A stretch of 64,000 bases of DNA from Allocoprococcus sp004560705 (GCF_052065755.1 NZ_JBQHTK010000001.1:372001-436000), one strand, 5' to 3'. Positions 26,362 through 35,285 are shown, counted from the first letter of the stretch. The notes: generated from the letters alone by a model not told the origin. Translations and numbers: made by a program.

Positions 26362-28635
26362 CTAACATTGTCCGCTCTCCGGTGCAAGAAAATATACATG
26401 GTATTTTTGCGTATCTATTTCAGGAAAAGGAACAAACTCAAGTCCTTCCACTTCAAAATGCAACTTTTCTTTCATTGGTCGGATTTTCTCAAGATCCGGG
26501 AGTGGAAAGAATTCTTCCACATCAGACAGCGCCGCAAGAATATAGGGCCCATAGGCGAGATTCACAAACCTGCAGTCTGACGGATTTTTCACAACACGTA
26601 GCTGCATCGGCAAATGCAGAACGATTTCATCATCCGACCTGCATTGTTCCCCGACACAGAGATATCCATCTTCCAATGTAATTCTGCTTATTTCTCTCCC
26701 GTTAAGTTCCGCCCGGAGTCCATCTTCCGCCCAGGATGGAATGTGAATCTTAAGTCCCTTGTCCATATCATTTCGGCATACCACTTTTACGATTCCGTCC
26801 GTTTCCGAAGTGTCAACTTCTATTGAAGCCTCCCCACCCAAAACCGAATCAATCAAAAGATTAACATACACATATTTTTCATCCGTTGCATAGATATTTT
26901 CCATATAGCGGAATCTACTTTCCATTCCCGTTCCATGACAGCATGTATTTTCTGTTGTCGAATACGCTTTTCGTTGTCCCGGTCCCAGCGGCATGAAATA
27001 AGTGGTTCCTCCGTCATCAGCATGGCTGGCCGATGTAAGGATATGATTGCGGAGCGTATTATCATAATAATCCATCATCGCCCCATCAACAGTATACTCA
27101 AACAACTGCGCCGTCAGTCTAAGCATATTATAGCTCGCGCAACTTTCAGCTGCTTTTTCTGTCAGATAGTCGCATGTCGTTCCGGCACAGTGGAACATTT
27201 CCGTTTCTCCCACACCACCGATACAATACGCATGATCTGCGGTCACAATTTTCCAGAAATTTTTTCCGATTCTCCACCATTTTTCTTCTTTCGTCACCCG
27301 GAATAACTCCATCGCTCCTATAATTTGAGGAATGTGCTGATTTGCATGCACATCTTCCAATGTATCGCACTTTTCCAGCATCGGATAAAATAGTTTATCA
27401 TTCACAAAAAAGCACGCAGCTTTTAAATGATTTTCTTTCCCGGTAATCTGATACAGTTTTACCATCGTACCCAACATGCCACCAAATTCTCCAGCAATGT
27501 ACATTGACCACATTCGATCGAGTACTTCCCTCGAAAGACGCGAAAGCCTGTCATAAACCCAGTCCCCCATCTTTTCTAATATTATTTTCGCTTTTTCACA
27601 TCCGGCAATCTGAAAGCAATCATACAGCCCACACATAATTTTATCCAAAGTATAATAAGGTGCCCATATTTCCGGATAACGCGTGAATTGTTCTAACAGA
27701 TCAAACTGTTCTTCATCATAGGCGCTCAAATACCCTGTATGATGTTCTCCCGACTCAGCAAATGCCACCTGACATTCCTCAAGTCCGTCCACAATATAAT
27801 TTATTTTCTCCCGGAATTTCGGGTTCCCTGTAGCCCCCCAGGCCAGCGCCAATCCTGACATATAATGCCCTGTCGTATGCCCTTTTAATTTACAGTTTTC
27901 TTCATCCCAACCGGTCATAGGCGCCGCACCATGCGTATCCAGACCGGATGCTCTCCGGAAATTATACAACATTTGATCATCGTCTATGTTCAAAAGATAG
28001 TTCAGCATATTCTGCTGGCGTTCATAAAAGATCGTCCCCTCTTTAAGCCGCACTTGCCCAATCGGTAAAAACTCCACCTTTCTTTTTGGTATGTCATAAT
28101 GAGTTTCTTCTATATTATAATAATGTATACTGGCAATTGCGCTCTCCTTATATTTTTCTACAATCCCCCGCACATGTATGATTCCTTCTTTCCAAAGTGG
28201 TTCATATTTCTCCCACTTAACAGGTAGTGTGGTTCTACGTCCGTCCGTAGTTCTCGCAATCACCACTGACGGTAGTGCCGCTTTTTCTCCTGGCATCGCT
28301 TCCAAATTCACTTCCAGAATTTCCGCTACAATATTTTCTTTCTTTTCCTGCAGAACCGTTGCCTCAAATTCACGCTCCTCGCTGTACCCTTCGTACACTG
28401 CTTTTACTTTCAATTTGACATTCCGATTTCCCATGCCATATAGCGGCCTGTGAACTTTACCGTCAGCCCTGATAAATCTTTCCTCTTCTGTAAACCAATT
28501 TAATACAGAACCATATTTCCCATGCAGCGGCAGACTCAAATCTTCATCTACCGTATTCAAATTCCCGATATAGATAGAATCTACATCCATTTTTACAATT
28601 TCTTCCGGTTTTAATTTTGCTAAATACTCACTCAT
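26362..28635 (-). CDS. Beta-L-arabinofuranosidase-like glycoside hydrolase (GH127/GH146, DUF1680)
   Basis: This is a 757-residue protein with no signal peptide. A divergent N-terminal part includes a bacterial Ig-like segment (about residues 105-172), followed by the alpha/alpha-barrel (about 200-580) and C-terminal beta domains. The barrel has the Glu-x-Cys (E497, C499) and Cys-Cys (C565, C566) set that in GH127 holds zinc and supplies the cysteine nucleophile. The family releases beta-L-arabinofuranose from plant glycans. A cytoplasmic enzyme acting on imported oligosaccharides fits the araBD and transporter genes. The exact linkage is not visible from sequence. Confidence 0.82.
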   Translation of the reverse strand: MSEYLAKLKPEEIVKMDVDSIYIGNLNTVDEDLSLPLHGKYGSVLNWFTEEERFIRADGKVHRPLYGMGNRNVKLKVKAVYEGYSEEREFEATVLQEKKENIVAEILEVNLEAMPGEKAALPSVVIARTTDGRRTTLPVKWEKYEPLWKEGIIHVRGIVEKYKESAIASIHYYNIEETHYDIPKRKVEFLPIGQVRLKEGTIFYERQQNMLNYLLNIDDDQMLYNFRRASGLDTHGAAPMTGWDEENCKLKGHTTGHYMSGLALAWGATGNPKFREKINYIVDGLEECQVAFAESGEHHTGYLSAYDEEQFDLLEQFTRYPEIWAPYYTLDKIMCGLYDCFQIAGCEKAKIILEKMGDWVYDRLSRLSREVLDRMWSMYIAGEFGGMLGTMVKLYQITGKENHLKAACFFVNDKLFYPMLEKCDTLEDVHANQHIPQIIGAMELFRVTKEEKWWRIGKNFWKIVTADHAYCIGGVGETEMFHCAGTTCDYLTEKAAESCASYNMLRLTAQLFEYTVDGAMMDYYDNTLRNHILTSASHADDGGTTYFMPLGPGQRKAYSTTENTCCHGTGMESRFRYMENIYATDEKYVYVNLLIDSVLGGEASIEVDTSETDGIVKVVCRNDMDKGLKIHIPSWAEDGLRAELNGREISRITLEDGYLCVGEQCRSDDEIVLHLPMQLRVVKNPSDCRFVNLAYGPYILAALSDVEEFFPLPDLEKIRPMKEKLHFEVEGLEFVPFPEIDTQKYHVYFLAPESGQC

Positions 28636-28738
28636 ATATTTCTCCTTTTCAGCCGCATTCGATACTCAAAGCCATTCTTCCACCATGTTCGCATCAATTA
28701 CACTGTAATATTGGATTCTTATCACAAATACCTCATTC

Positions 28739-28767
28739 ATTGTACCAAAGCATTTCCACATTGACCA
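28739..28767 (-). promoter_or_regulatory. Probable promoter of the arabinofuranosidase gene
   Basis: The minus-strand boxes TGGTCA (28762-28767) and TACAAT (28739-28744) have a 17-base spacer. They lie about 100 bases upstream of the ATG at 28635. The region between, and up to the divergent regulator, has no gene. Confidence 0.5.
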
Positions 28768-28822
28768 GATATCTTTTCATCCATTACTCCAAAATACTCT
28801 CTTAATTCTTACAGCGAATATT

Positions 28823-28885
28823 AATTGACCGAAAGTCATTATTTTGCTTATATAAATTGACTTTTGTCAATTTTGCATTTATAAT
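28823..28885 (+). promoter_or_regulatory. TetR promoter with overlapping palindromic operators
   Basis: TTGACT (28857-28862), a 17-base spacer and TATAAT (28880-28885) form a strong plus-strand promoter. A perfect palindrome, AAATTGAC-TTTT-GTCAATTT (28854-28873), covers the -35 box. A second, imperfect copy built on the same TTGAC/GTCA half-sites lies 31 bases upstream (28823-28840). This is the layout of an autorepressed TetR gene, and the upstream copy could also affect the divergent arabinofuranosidase gene. Confidence 0.75.
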
Positions 28886-28945
28886 ACGAATTGCGAAATC
28901 ATTTCCGACAATTATAATTTCACTTTGACAAGGGGAGAATATACC

Positions 28946-29551
28946 ATGGGGAAGGTAGACGAAAACAAACAGCAAAAATCCGATGCCCTCTATCGGAGCG
29001 CCTATGATTTGTTCATAGAACAGGGCATCGAGAAAACCTCCATTAGCGACATCGCCAAGTATGCAGGTGTAGCAAAGGGAACATTTTATCTTTATTTTAC
29101 AGACAAATATGAATTACGCGACCGGCTCATAGCCAAAATAACAGGGAATCTTTTTCTTGCCGCCTGGCAGGCTCTGGAGTCTTCTCACACTCCCCAGTTT
29201 GAAGACCGAATTATTTTTATTGTAGATTATATTCTGGAGCGTATGAAGGAAAATAAACCAATGCTTCGCTTTATTTCCAAAAATCTGAGCTGGGGAATTT
29301 TCAAGCAGGCAATTTTACAAAGTAACGACGAAGAAGAGATCAATGTAAAGGAACTGTACAGAAACCATCTTCTAGAGAATCCTGTCGTTAAACTCAGAGA
29401 TCCCGAAACAATGATGTTTCTAATCATCGAGCTTGCAAGTTCTACCTCTTACAGCACAATTCTGGAAAATGATCCAATGCCTTTTGAGGATCTCAAACCT
29501 TATCTCAACGCGAGCATTCGCGCAATTATTAAGAATCATGTGATTTCATAA
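28946..29551 (+). CDS. TetR-family transcriptional regulator
   Basis: The 201-residue protein has a TetR helix-turn-helix (about residues 13-58: TSISDIAKYAGVAKGTFYLY) and a helical ligand domain. The start at 28946 is chosen for its AAGGGGAG ribosome site eight bases upstream; the frame is open to 28925. The palindromes in its promoter suggest autorepression. Its nearest possible targets are the divergent arabinofuranosidase gene and the convergent prd operon. The ligand is unknown. Confidence 0.85.
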   Translation: MGKVDENKQQKSDALYRSAYDLFIEQGIEKTSISDIAKYAGVAKGTFYLYFTDKYELRDRLIAKITGNLFLAAWQALESSHTPQFEDRIIFIVDYILERMKENKPMLRFISKNLSWGIFKQAILQSNDEEEINVKELYRNHLLENPVVKLRDPETMMFLIIELASSTSYSTILENDPMPFEDLKPYLNASIRAIIKNHVIS

Positions 29552-29557
29552 AGAAAG

Positions 29558-29585
29558 AAAAGAGACGCTTTACGTGTCTCTTTTT
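29558..29585. terminator. Shared terminator between tetR and prdE
   Basis: An AAAAGAGAC/GTCTCTTTT-type stem with a short loop lies between the convergent tetR and prdE stops and is followed by a T-run on the plus strand. The stem overlaps the prdE stop region, so it can serve both directions. Confidence 0.7.
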
Positions 29586-30040
29586 CGCATTTTCAGCTTC
29601 AAAAGCGCCGTAACCTTTCTGGCGTCAAGCTGTGTCACATTATTTTCCCCGACCATATTGGTCTCGACACCTTCTGCGCTTTTATTGATATCCAGAATTC
29701 CGTCCAGATAGTCATTCGTCACAACAAACTGTCCAACCGTTCCGCTGAATTTAAGGCCCGCAACCGGAATTCCACGGATTTCCATCTGCTCCACCGTATT
29801 TGCAAAATCCACATCACTGTTCCCCCATCCGTCAGAGGAAAGTATCACTCCGTCAGCGCGCATGGCTTCCGCCCAAACAGCAGCGCGAGTTCCTACCAGC
29901 AATTTATCGGCATTGTCATCCGGAGTTCCCACAATCATGATCCCCATCAGATCCAAATCCTCGTCCGCCGAAACCACATCCAGCAGCGGATCCCGAAAAT
30001 GATGTAACGACGTTTCTTTTGTAGATGGCCCAATTCCCAT
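29570..30040 (-). CDS. prdE: Proline reductase-associated protein PrdE
   Basis: This is a 156-residue protein whose whole length aligns by eye with the C-terminal (23-kDa-type) part of PrdA. MGIGPSTKETSLHHFRDPLL here matches CIGPASKEMSRHYWREPL there, beginning exactly where PrdA has its cleavage cysteine; here that position is the initiator Met-Gly. It therefore cannot form the cysteine-derived pyruvoyl group. It is the last gene of the operon, 12 bases after prdD. Its role in proline reduction is not established. Confidence 0.85.
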   Translation of the reverse strand: MGIGPSTKETSLHHFRDPLLDVVSADEDLDLMGIMIVGTPDDNADKLLVGTRAAVWAEAMRADGVILSSDGWGNSDVDFANTVEQMEIRGIPVAGLKFSGTVGQFVVTNDYLDGILDINKSAEGVETNMVGENNVTQLDARKVTALLKLKMRKRDT

Positions 30041-30052
30041 ATTCTCTACCTC

Positions 30053-30811
30053 CTACTGCATAGAACGGATGATCCCGTCCCGATATTCATTCGGCGTTAC
30101 GATTACCGGCATGTTCCCCATGTCAATGATCGAATGTCCGCCTTCTGTTCCGGAAGGTTCTTTTCCGAAGAGCGATGTATCATACATAGCCCCTTGCCCG
30201 GCAACCTGCTTTATGATTAATACGCGTTTTTTTCCCGGCCGCGCGACATCATGGTATTCATGCCGTTCTGTACACAAATCACCCCGAAATTTTTTCATCT
30301 GTTCCCGGAATATTTGAATAAACTCATCGCACGCACGATGCGCTGCAAGAACACCTTCCCGTTCCTGACCCATTCCCGCTTTCAGTACCACATCAAAGGA
30401 CAGAATATAATCTTCATCCCCCGGGGTCCCCGCACGATTCAGATATAATTTCTCTTTTAGCTTTCCTTCCGAAGAGCCAAATTCATGCGTCTGCTTTCCA
30501 TTTACATCCACCCCTGTCAAAATTACATACGCTCCGGTAAGAGTATGTGTGATTCCATCCCCCAATTTTCCAAGTACTTTTGTAGAAATCGGAATGATAT
30601 CCATCATTGTATTGGTAAAACGATCATGATCACAAGGAGGAATAATCTGTATATCCATTTTCTCGAGCTGCGGATGTTTTTCAAGGATTCCTTCAAGAAC
30701 CGAAACATCCACCGTCATCACCCCATCCGGAGTCACTCTGTTCTCTTCACCGTAGGACACATCCCGAACGTGAAATGCCTTTATTACAAGGCGGCGTAAA
30801 TCTTTTTCCAT
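30053..30811 (-). CDS. prdD: Proline reductase-associated protein PrdD
   Basis: The 252-residue protein matches the N-terminal (45-kDa-type) part of PrdA, with shared VTRKHY/VIKAFH and GEFGSSEG/HEFGSSEGKL blocks and a C-terminus VTPNEYRDGIIRSMQ. It stops where PrdA continues to its cleavage cysteine. The start at 30811 follows AGGAGG; the open frame reaches 30883 without family match. With PrdE it looks like a pre-split paralogue of PrdA. Confidence 0.85.
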   Translation of the reverse strand: MEKDLRRLVIKAFHVRDVSYGEENRVTPDGVMTVDVSVLEGILEKHPQLEKMDIQIIPPCDHDRFTNTMMDIIPISTKVLGKLGDGITHTLTGAYVILTGVDVNGKQTHEFGSSEGKLKEKLYLNRAGTPGDEDYILSFDVVLKAGMGQEREGVLAAHRACDEFIQIFREQMKKFRGDLCTERHEYHDVARPGKKRVLIIKQVAGQGAMYDTSLFGKEPSGTEGGHSIIDMGNMPVIVTPNEYRDGIIRSMQ

Positions 30812-30862
30812 AGCGTCCTCCTGCCATTTTTCTTTCCAACCATTATAAATCATTTTTAGCAA

Positions 30863-30890
30863 AAACTCCACAGCATAAGCCATGGAGTTT
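30863..30890 (-). terminator. Weak terminator or attenuator between prdB and prdD
   Basis: AAACTCCA and TGGAGTTT arms are followed by TTGC on the minus strand, giving a short U-run, in the 90-base gap after prdB. Partial termination here would favour the reductase subunits PrdA and PrdB over PrdD and PrdE. The regulatory effect is inference. Confidence 0.5.
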
Positions 30891-30901
30891 AAAAAATAGT
30901 T

Positions 30902-31627
30902 CTATACTTTCGCTACATATTCATATGGAAGCGGAACAACTTTTCCGGCAGATTCAATGCTCACCAGAGCTTCAAGAGTTGCTTTGACAATAGCTGTCTG
31001 CATTTCCACATTGTTCGGCTCTCCTGCATTTGCTCCCATCGGAACAAGCGGAGCTACCGCACGTGGTGAACCGGTCTGACGTACAACCGGCGGAAGTGCC
31101 GCGATAATGATAGTCGGAATGCCAGCGGCTTCAATTGCTCTCTGCACCAGAACTGCAGAGCGGTGGCAGGTACCTCAACCAGCGGTGAGGATAACCGCAT
31201 CCACGCCTTCCTCAACAAACATCTGAGCGATCGCAGGACCGGTTTCACCCTTGAATTTCTCCTGATTTCCGCCGCCGCCCATGAATCCTGCATGAACCGG
31301 TGCACAGGCTTTGATAAATCCTTCCTTTGCCAGCTCATGGATTCTATCAATTGGGAACATACAGTTGATGTCTTTGTTCACATCACTGTTGTCATATCCT
31401 CCGTGTGAAACCATAAGCTCACTTGACGGCATCGTATCGGTAATTTTTCTCCAGGTAAAATCTCCTGCAAGATTAAATCTTTCCTGTTCTTTATGGTGCA
31501 CACCTGCCGCTGTAGCAAGTGCAATCGTCATATCTTTTAATTCTTTCTTTACAGGCGCCCATACCGGCGGCGGAGTAATCGGAACATAGATTTCTGACTG
31601 CAGCCCTTTAACAACTGTTAAACTCAT
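30902..31627 (-). CDS. prdB: D-proline reductase selenoprotein subunit PrdB, with in-frame UGA (Sec151)
   Basis: The reading frame runs 242 codons through one TGA at 31175-31177, giving ILTAG-Sec-GTCHRSAV, the Sec-x2-Cys redox motif of PrdB/GrdB. Upstream sequence (SLTVVKGLQSEIYVPITPPP) and downstream sequence (AAGIPTIIIAALPP) both match the family, so the TGA is decoded, not a stop. A CTCTGCA/TGCAGAG hairpin with a 7-base loop lies 14 bases past the UGA (31140-31160) and fits a bacterial SECIS. PrdB carries the active-site selenocysteine that attacks D-proline bound to the PrdA pyruvoyl group, opening the ring to 5-aminovalerate. Confidence 0.96.
31140..31160 (-). promoter_or_regulatory. Candidate SECIS hairpin of prdB
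   Basis: A perfect 7-bp stem and a loop reading GUUCUGG on the minus strand begins 14 bases after the UGA. The apical loop starts about 22 bases from the UGA, inside the range known for bacterial SECIS elements. It would bind the C-terminal domain of SelB. Confidence 0.7.
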
Positions 31628-31647
31628 GTTACTACCTCCTCTAATTG

Positions 31648-31926
31648 CTATTCACATTCTTCTTTATGAGACTTCATTTCTTCCTGACGTCTCTGATAAG
31701 TATCCAGGTTACTTACATATTTGTCATTGGCCTCGGGACCTAACTGTTCAATAAAACTCATATTCCATCCAACTTCCTGTCCCACCACTAATGGATAATC
31801 GGTAATCAGCATTCGCATTGGAATCTTCAGATAGCCCAGACGTCCTTTGAGATCGATCCCAACACATCCATCATGAATTTCTACGATTACCCCTTCCATA
31901 TAAATGATTTTATCGCCATATTTCAT
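31648..31926 (-). CDS. Conserved small protein of proline reductase operons (CBO2463/CBO2479-like)
   Basis: This is a 92-residue protein (MKYGDKIIYMEGVIVEIHDG) of mostly beta character with a charged C-terminal helix. The start at 31926 has AGGTG six bases upstream; a GTG at 31935 is the alternative. It sits between prdA and prdB with gaps of 15 and 20 bases, so it is co-translated with the two catalytic subunits. Similar small proteins accompany prd genes in clostridia. The function is unknown. Confidence 0.75.
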   Translation of the reverse strand: MKYGDKIIYMEGVIVEIHDGCVGIDLKGRLGYLKIPMRMLITDYPLVVGQEVGWNMSFIEQLGPEANDKYVSNLDTYQRRQEEMKSHKEECE

Positions 31927-31941
31927 GTTCTTCACCTGTTC

Positions 31942-33795
31942 TTAGTCGTATTTTTCTTTTCTCTTCTGGCTCATCGGCAAAGACTGCTCATTCTTTACCA
32001 GTTCCAGCGTATCGTCCATCGTCTCGGAAATTAATTCCACATTGGTTGATTTCACGTTCGGATTCCATTTTCTTTCCGGTTTCTTTACTTCTTCGCCAGC
32101 CATTGCAGCTTTCAGCATTGCAAGTGCGCGTACTGCGTCTTCCTTGCAAAGCGTGTTGCAGGCAAGAACTTCATTTTCAATACCAGACTCAGATTTATTA
32201 TTATCAATCATATGAGTCATATATTTATTTCCAACAACCAAAGCTCCCTGAACTGCGCAGAAAGACATCCCGACAACAGAGATTCCTCTCATACCGATCT
32301 GTTCAATATGACTTGCAAAGTCAATGTGGTTGTTTCCAAAGCCTTCTGTTGTGACGAAAGCTCCGTCAACATCCAGTGCTTCCACCATCATGCCGACACG
32401 TTTGGATACATAGAATTTTTCCGCATTGATCTGTGGACTTCCCACGAAAATAACACCGCAAAGGTCTACTTCTTCGTCATGGAGCACTTCCGTAACCAGA
32501 GGTTCTCTCCAGTAATGTCTTGACATTTCCTTAGAAGCAGGTCCAATGCAGGTCAGTGCATGGATACATCCGTCCAGTACCTCAAGCGGAGAAACCATAA
32601 CCGGAACATTTCCAAGGTCTACGTTCGGTTTTGCCCCAAGAACGCCGACCGGCTCAACCGGAAGGATCAGGTTATCATGCATTGCGCCCTGTCCCATGAT
32701 CTCTTTTACGATTACAACCTTCTTCTTTCCAGGTCTTCTTACCTGTTCAAATGTTTCTGTATTTACTACAAGGCTTTCATCTTCAAGCGCTTTTAAAGCC
32801 ACCCGGATTTCCTGTGTGATCACATCTGTTGCGGTATGTGCTGCAAGCGGGCCCGGTCTTTCCATATTGGTTCCTTCTTTGATCACAACTTCTGTCTTGA
32901 TAAAGATCTCGCCTTTATCCGGTGCACCCGGACGGTTCCACATGATGTTTTCGTCCAGATAGCCTTCGGAAGAACCGAATTCACCAATCTGTACACCGTT
33001 GTCATCTGTTCCTGTGACCATCATAACAACACCATCAAGTACTCTTGTTGTTCCGCTTCCGATCTCGTCATCGCCTTCTTTTGCAGCGATTGGCTGAACG
33101 TCCATAATTGTCTCAGAATAGGTATGATACATATCCGGTGTAATGATATCAATTTTAAGGCTGTGTACCAACTCCTGAGAAGCAACTGCTTCTTCCTCAA
33201 TTCCTTCTCTGATGTAAAGAGTCGTGCCTTCAATCTTTGTCTCCGGGCCGCGTTTTACTTCTGTAATCTTATAGTGCTTTCTTGTTACACTTCTTACAAC
33301 TTTCGGTTCCGGTTCTTTCACCGCCGGTGCTGCCTCCTGAACCGGAAGCTGTGCAGGAACTTCTGCTACTGCAGCACCGCCATTAAAACCCACCGGAAGT
33401 TCAATATTGATATCTTTTCCTTCTCCGATATGTATTTTCAAAATACCGGATGCCGCAGATGCCTGGCATACCTGTGCCGGTGCTGCAGCAGATGCTTCTA
33501 CCGGAGCCGCTTCTTCCTCTTCTTCTACCGGTGCTTCTGCAACTACATTGGCTCCTTCTACCAGATCAGCGGTAAGCGGTGTAAGAGAGTCACAAGTCTT
33601 AACCAGAGTTGCTCCCAGAACCTGTTCGATCGTAAGCGCTCCTTCCAGATTCAAAAGTCCTGAATCTACCAGATCATCGAAAATAGCCGGATCTTCCAGA
33701 TTTGCTGCCTGAATTGTAATTCCGCCTTCTGCTCTGCAACATAATACGGCAGGGTCTTTTGCATGTTCTTTTGCTGTTTCAGCTGTAATTGACAT
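31942..33795 (-). CDS. prdA: D-proline reductase proprotein PrdA
   Basis: The 617-residue proprotein is cleaved in known PrdA enzymes at an internal cysteine to give about 45- and 23-kDa subunits, the cysteine becoming a pyruvoyl group. The matching residue here is Cys416 (IHALTCIGPASKE), which predicts parts of 415 and 202 residues. This boundary coincides with the PrdD/PrdE split in the same operon. An Ala/Glu-rich linker occurs at about residues 85-165. The complex with PrdB reduces D-proline to 5-aminovalerate as Stickland electron acceptor. GAGGAGGTAAT precedes the ATG. Confidence 0.96.
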   Translation of the reverse strand: MSITAETAKEHAKDPAVLCCRAEGGITIQAANLEDPAIFDDLVDSGLLNLEGALTIEQVLGATLVKTCDSLTPLTADLVEGANVVAEAPVEEEEEAAPVEASAAAPAQVCQASAASGILKIHIGEGKDINIELPVGFNGGAAVAEVPAQLPVQEAAPAVKEPEPKVVRSVTRKHYKITEVKRGPETKIEGTTLYIREGIEEEAVASQELVHSLKIDIITPDMYHTYSETIMDVQPIAAKEGDDEIGSGTTRVLDGVVMMVTGTDDNGVQIGEFGSSEGYLDENIMWNRPGAPDKGEIFIKTEVVIKEGTNMERPGPLAAHTATDVITQEIRVALKALEDESLVVNTETFEQVRRPGKKKVVIVKEIMGQGAMHDNLILPVEPVGVLGAKPNVDLGNVPVMVSPLEVLDGCIHALTCIGPASKEMSRHYWREPLVTEVLHDEEVDLCGVIFVGSPQINAEKFYVSKRVGMMVEALDVDGAFVTTEGFGNNHIDFASHIEQIGMRGISVVGMSFCAVQGALVVGNKYMTHMIDNNKSESGIENEVLACNTLCKEDAVRALAMLKAAMAGEEVKKPERKWNPNVKSTNVELISETMDDTLELVKNEQSLPMSQKRKEKYD

Positions 33796-33839
33796 AATAT
33801 TACCTCCTCGTTACTTGTCCTATTATCTCATTCCGCGGC

Positions 33840-35168
33840 CTATTTGCCGTCCGGAAGTTGTTCTACCTGTTTCGATACCCGCAGATATCTGTAAAGCGGA
33901 TGCCCGATCGTCCTCATTACATGATCCGTCTGGTGGAATACTTTCAATCCCATCTTCGGAGCAGATCCCATTACTGTATTGGAACAGTCAGAGCAGTTTC
34001 CTATGATAATGTATTCACATCCGTCTTTCTTAAACTGAATGTTATTCTTTGCCTGTCCCGGACAATTACCGGGGCGTTCGCACTTCAATGGTGCTCCCGG
34101 TTTATTCTCAATCGCCTGTTTACATCTTGCGACAGACGCAACTACACCATTCATCTTAGCACAAATATCACGCATTCTTTCTTCACTTCCTCCGCAGGCA
34201 CATACCAATAAACCTACTTTTGCTCCGTGAAGATCCGGAAAATCAATCGTAACAATGATTCCTCCGGTTGTCTTGGTGATTGGTTCTACTTCAGTAGTGG
34301 CCTTTCCGGTAAATGGTCCTCCCATAATAATTTCCCCATAAAGGCCATCAATACCGCCAGCCCTCTCAATCAGATCACCAACACTCGTTCCTACAGGAAC
34401 ATCCATAAAAACATGTGGTTCATTTCCACCATTAATCTTACCAATCACAGTAAGATTCTTTGAAAAGCAAGGCTTTCTTTCATCAATTGCTTCCGATACC
34501 CTTGCCAGCGTCTCTACATTGCAGACGATCGCATTTGCCGCAGAGGGCAGCTGAGTCGTTTGAAGTTCAATTCCCAGACACTCTCTTACAACCGCACGTT
34601 CTTCTCCCATCGGATAGATATCCGGAAGCAGATGAATCGTAATCGCGTCCTCATCTTTCAGTGCTTCGCGCAGTCTTGCAACAGCTTTCTCATTCTTCTT
34701 TTTAATTGCAAAGATTGCTTTTGCCGCATTTGAAATTTCCATGCAGTGTTTTACGCCGCGGATGACTTTCTCGCAATCTTCTTCAAGCTGCTGAATATTG
34801 TGCCTCAGTCCAGGCTCACATTCTGCCGCATTCACCAGAATATATCCACCCTTCAGGTCAGTTCCCAATTTCACACCTGTCGGAAATCCAGCTCCGCCCA
34901 TACCAACTACGCCCGCTGATTTCACCATATCCAGCTTGCTGCCTTCCTGGATCGGAACAAATTCATCTTTCTGAACTTCATCAGGCCTGATAATGATCCG
35001 ATCTTCCTTCACTTCCTCAACCACGCCATACGCACTCGAGAAAATATTTGCGCCAAGGCCCGTCGGTGTCGCGATCAAGGTGCCTTTTTCAACTCTGTCA
35101 CCAGCCTTTACCACCGCCGCGCAGGGTGCCCCAACATGCTGACGCAGTAAAATTTGTAAGTTTCCCAT
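33840..35168 (-). CDS. prdC: RnfC-like electron-transfer protein of proline reductase, PrdC
   Basis: The 442-residue protein resembles RnfC/NADH dehydrogenase subunits, with a GMGGAGFPTGVKL nucleotide/flavin-binding segment (near residue 100) and many C-terminal cysteines (CACGGSEERMRDIC, CERPGNC, GNCSDCSNT). It is thought to pass electrons to the reductase, possibly linking it to membrane redox complexes. Start at 35168 (MGNLQILLRQHVGAPCAA) follows GGGAGAAGG. Unlike PrdC described in some other clostridia, no in-frame UGA occurs in this copy. Confidence 0.9.
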   Translation of the reverse strand: MGNLQILLRQHVGAPCAAVVKAGDRVEKGTLIATPTGLGANIFSSAYGVVEEVKEDRIIIRPDEVQKDEFVPIQEGSKLDMVKSAGVVGMGGAGFPTGVKLGTDLKGGYILVNAAECEPGLRHNIQQLEEDCEKVIRGVKHCMEISNAAKAIFAIKKKNEKAVARLREALKDEDAITIHLLPDIYPMGEERAVVRECLGIELQTTQLPSAANAIVCNVETLARVSEAIDERKPCFSKNLTVIGKINGGNEPHVFMDVPVGTSVGDLIERAGGIDGLYGEIIMGGPFTGKATTEVEPITKTTGGIIVTIDFPDLHGAKVGLLVCACGGSEERMRDICAKMNGVVASVARCKQAIENKPGAPLKCERPGNCPGQAKNNIQFKKDGCEYIIIGNCSDCSNTVMGSAPKMGLKVFHQTDHVMRTIGHPLYRYLRVSKQVEQLPDGK

Positions 35169-35216
35169 GACCCTTCTCCCTTTCACTTATAAATATTTTC
35201 TATATATAATATGAAA

Positions 35217-35242
35217 AGCGAACGTATAAAAATACGATCGCT
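35217..35242 (-). terminator. Terminator downstream of tRNA-Sec
   Basis: An AGCGA-x-CGTAT / ATACG-x-TCGCT stem with one A-A mismatch and a 4-base loop is followed on the minus strand by TTTTC. It lies 43 bases past the tRNA 3' end and upstream of prdC. Read-through would carry transcription into prdC. Confidence 0.7.
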
Positions 35243-35285
35243 TACTTTACAGGTGTCATCTTAAGTCGGAAAGCCAATCTTTTCT

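Noticed and set aside
32836..33663. 275-codon plus-strand open frame opposite prdA
   Set aside because: It is the antisense shadow of prdA; cysteine- and phenylalanine-rich with no family match.
35169..35285. Sigma-54 promoter upstream of prdC
   Set aside because: A TGGC at the right general place is not followed by a TTGC-type -12 element at proper spacing.
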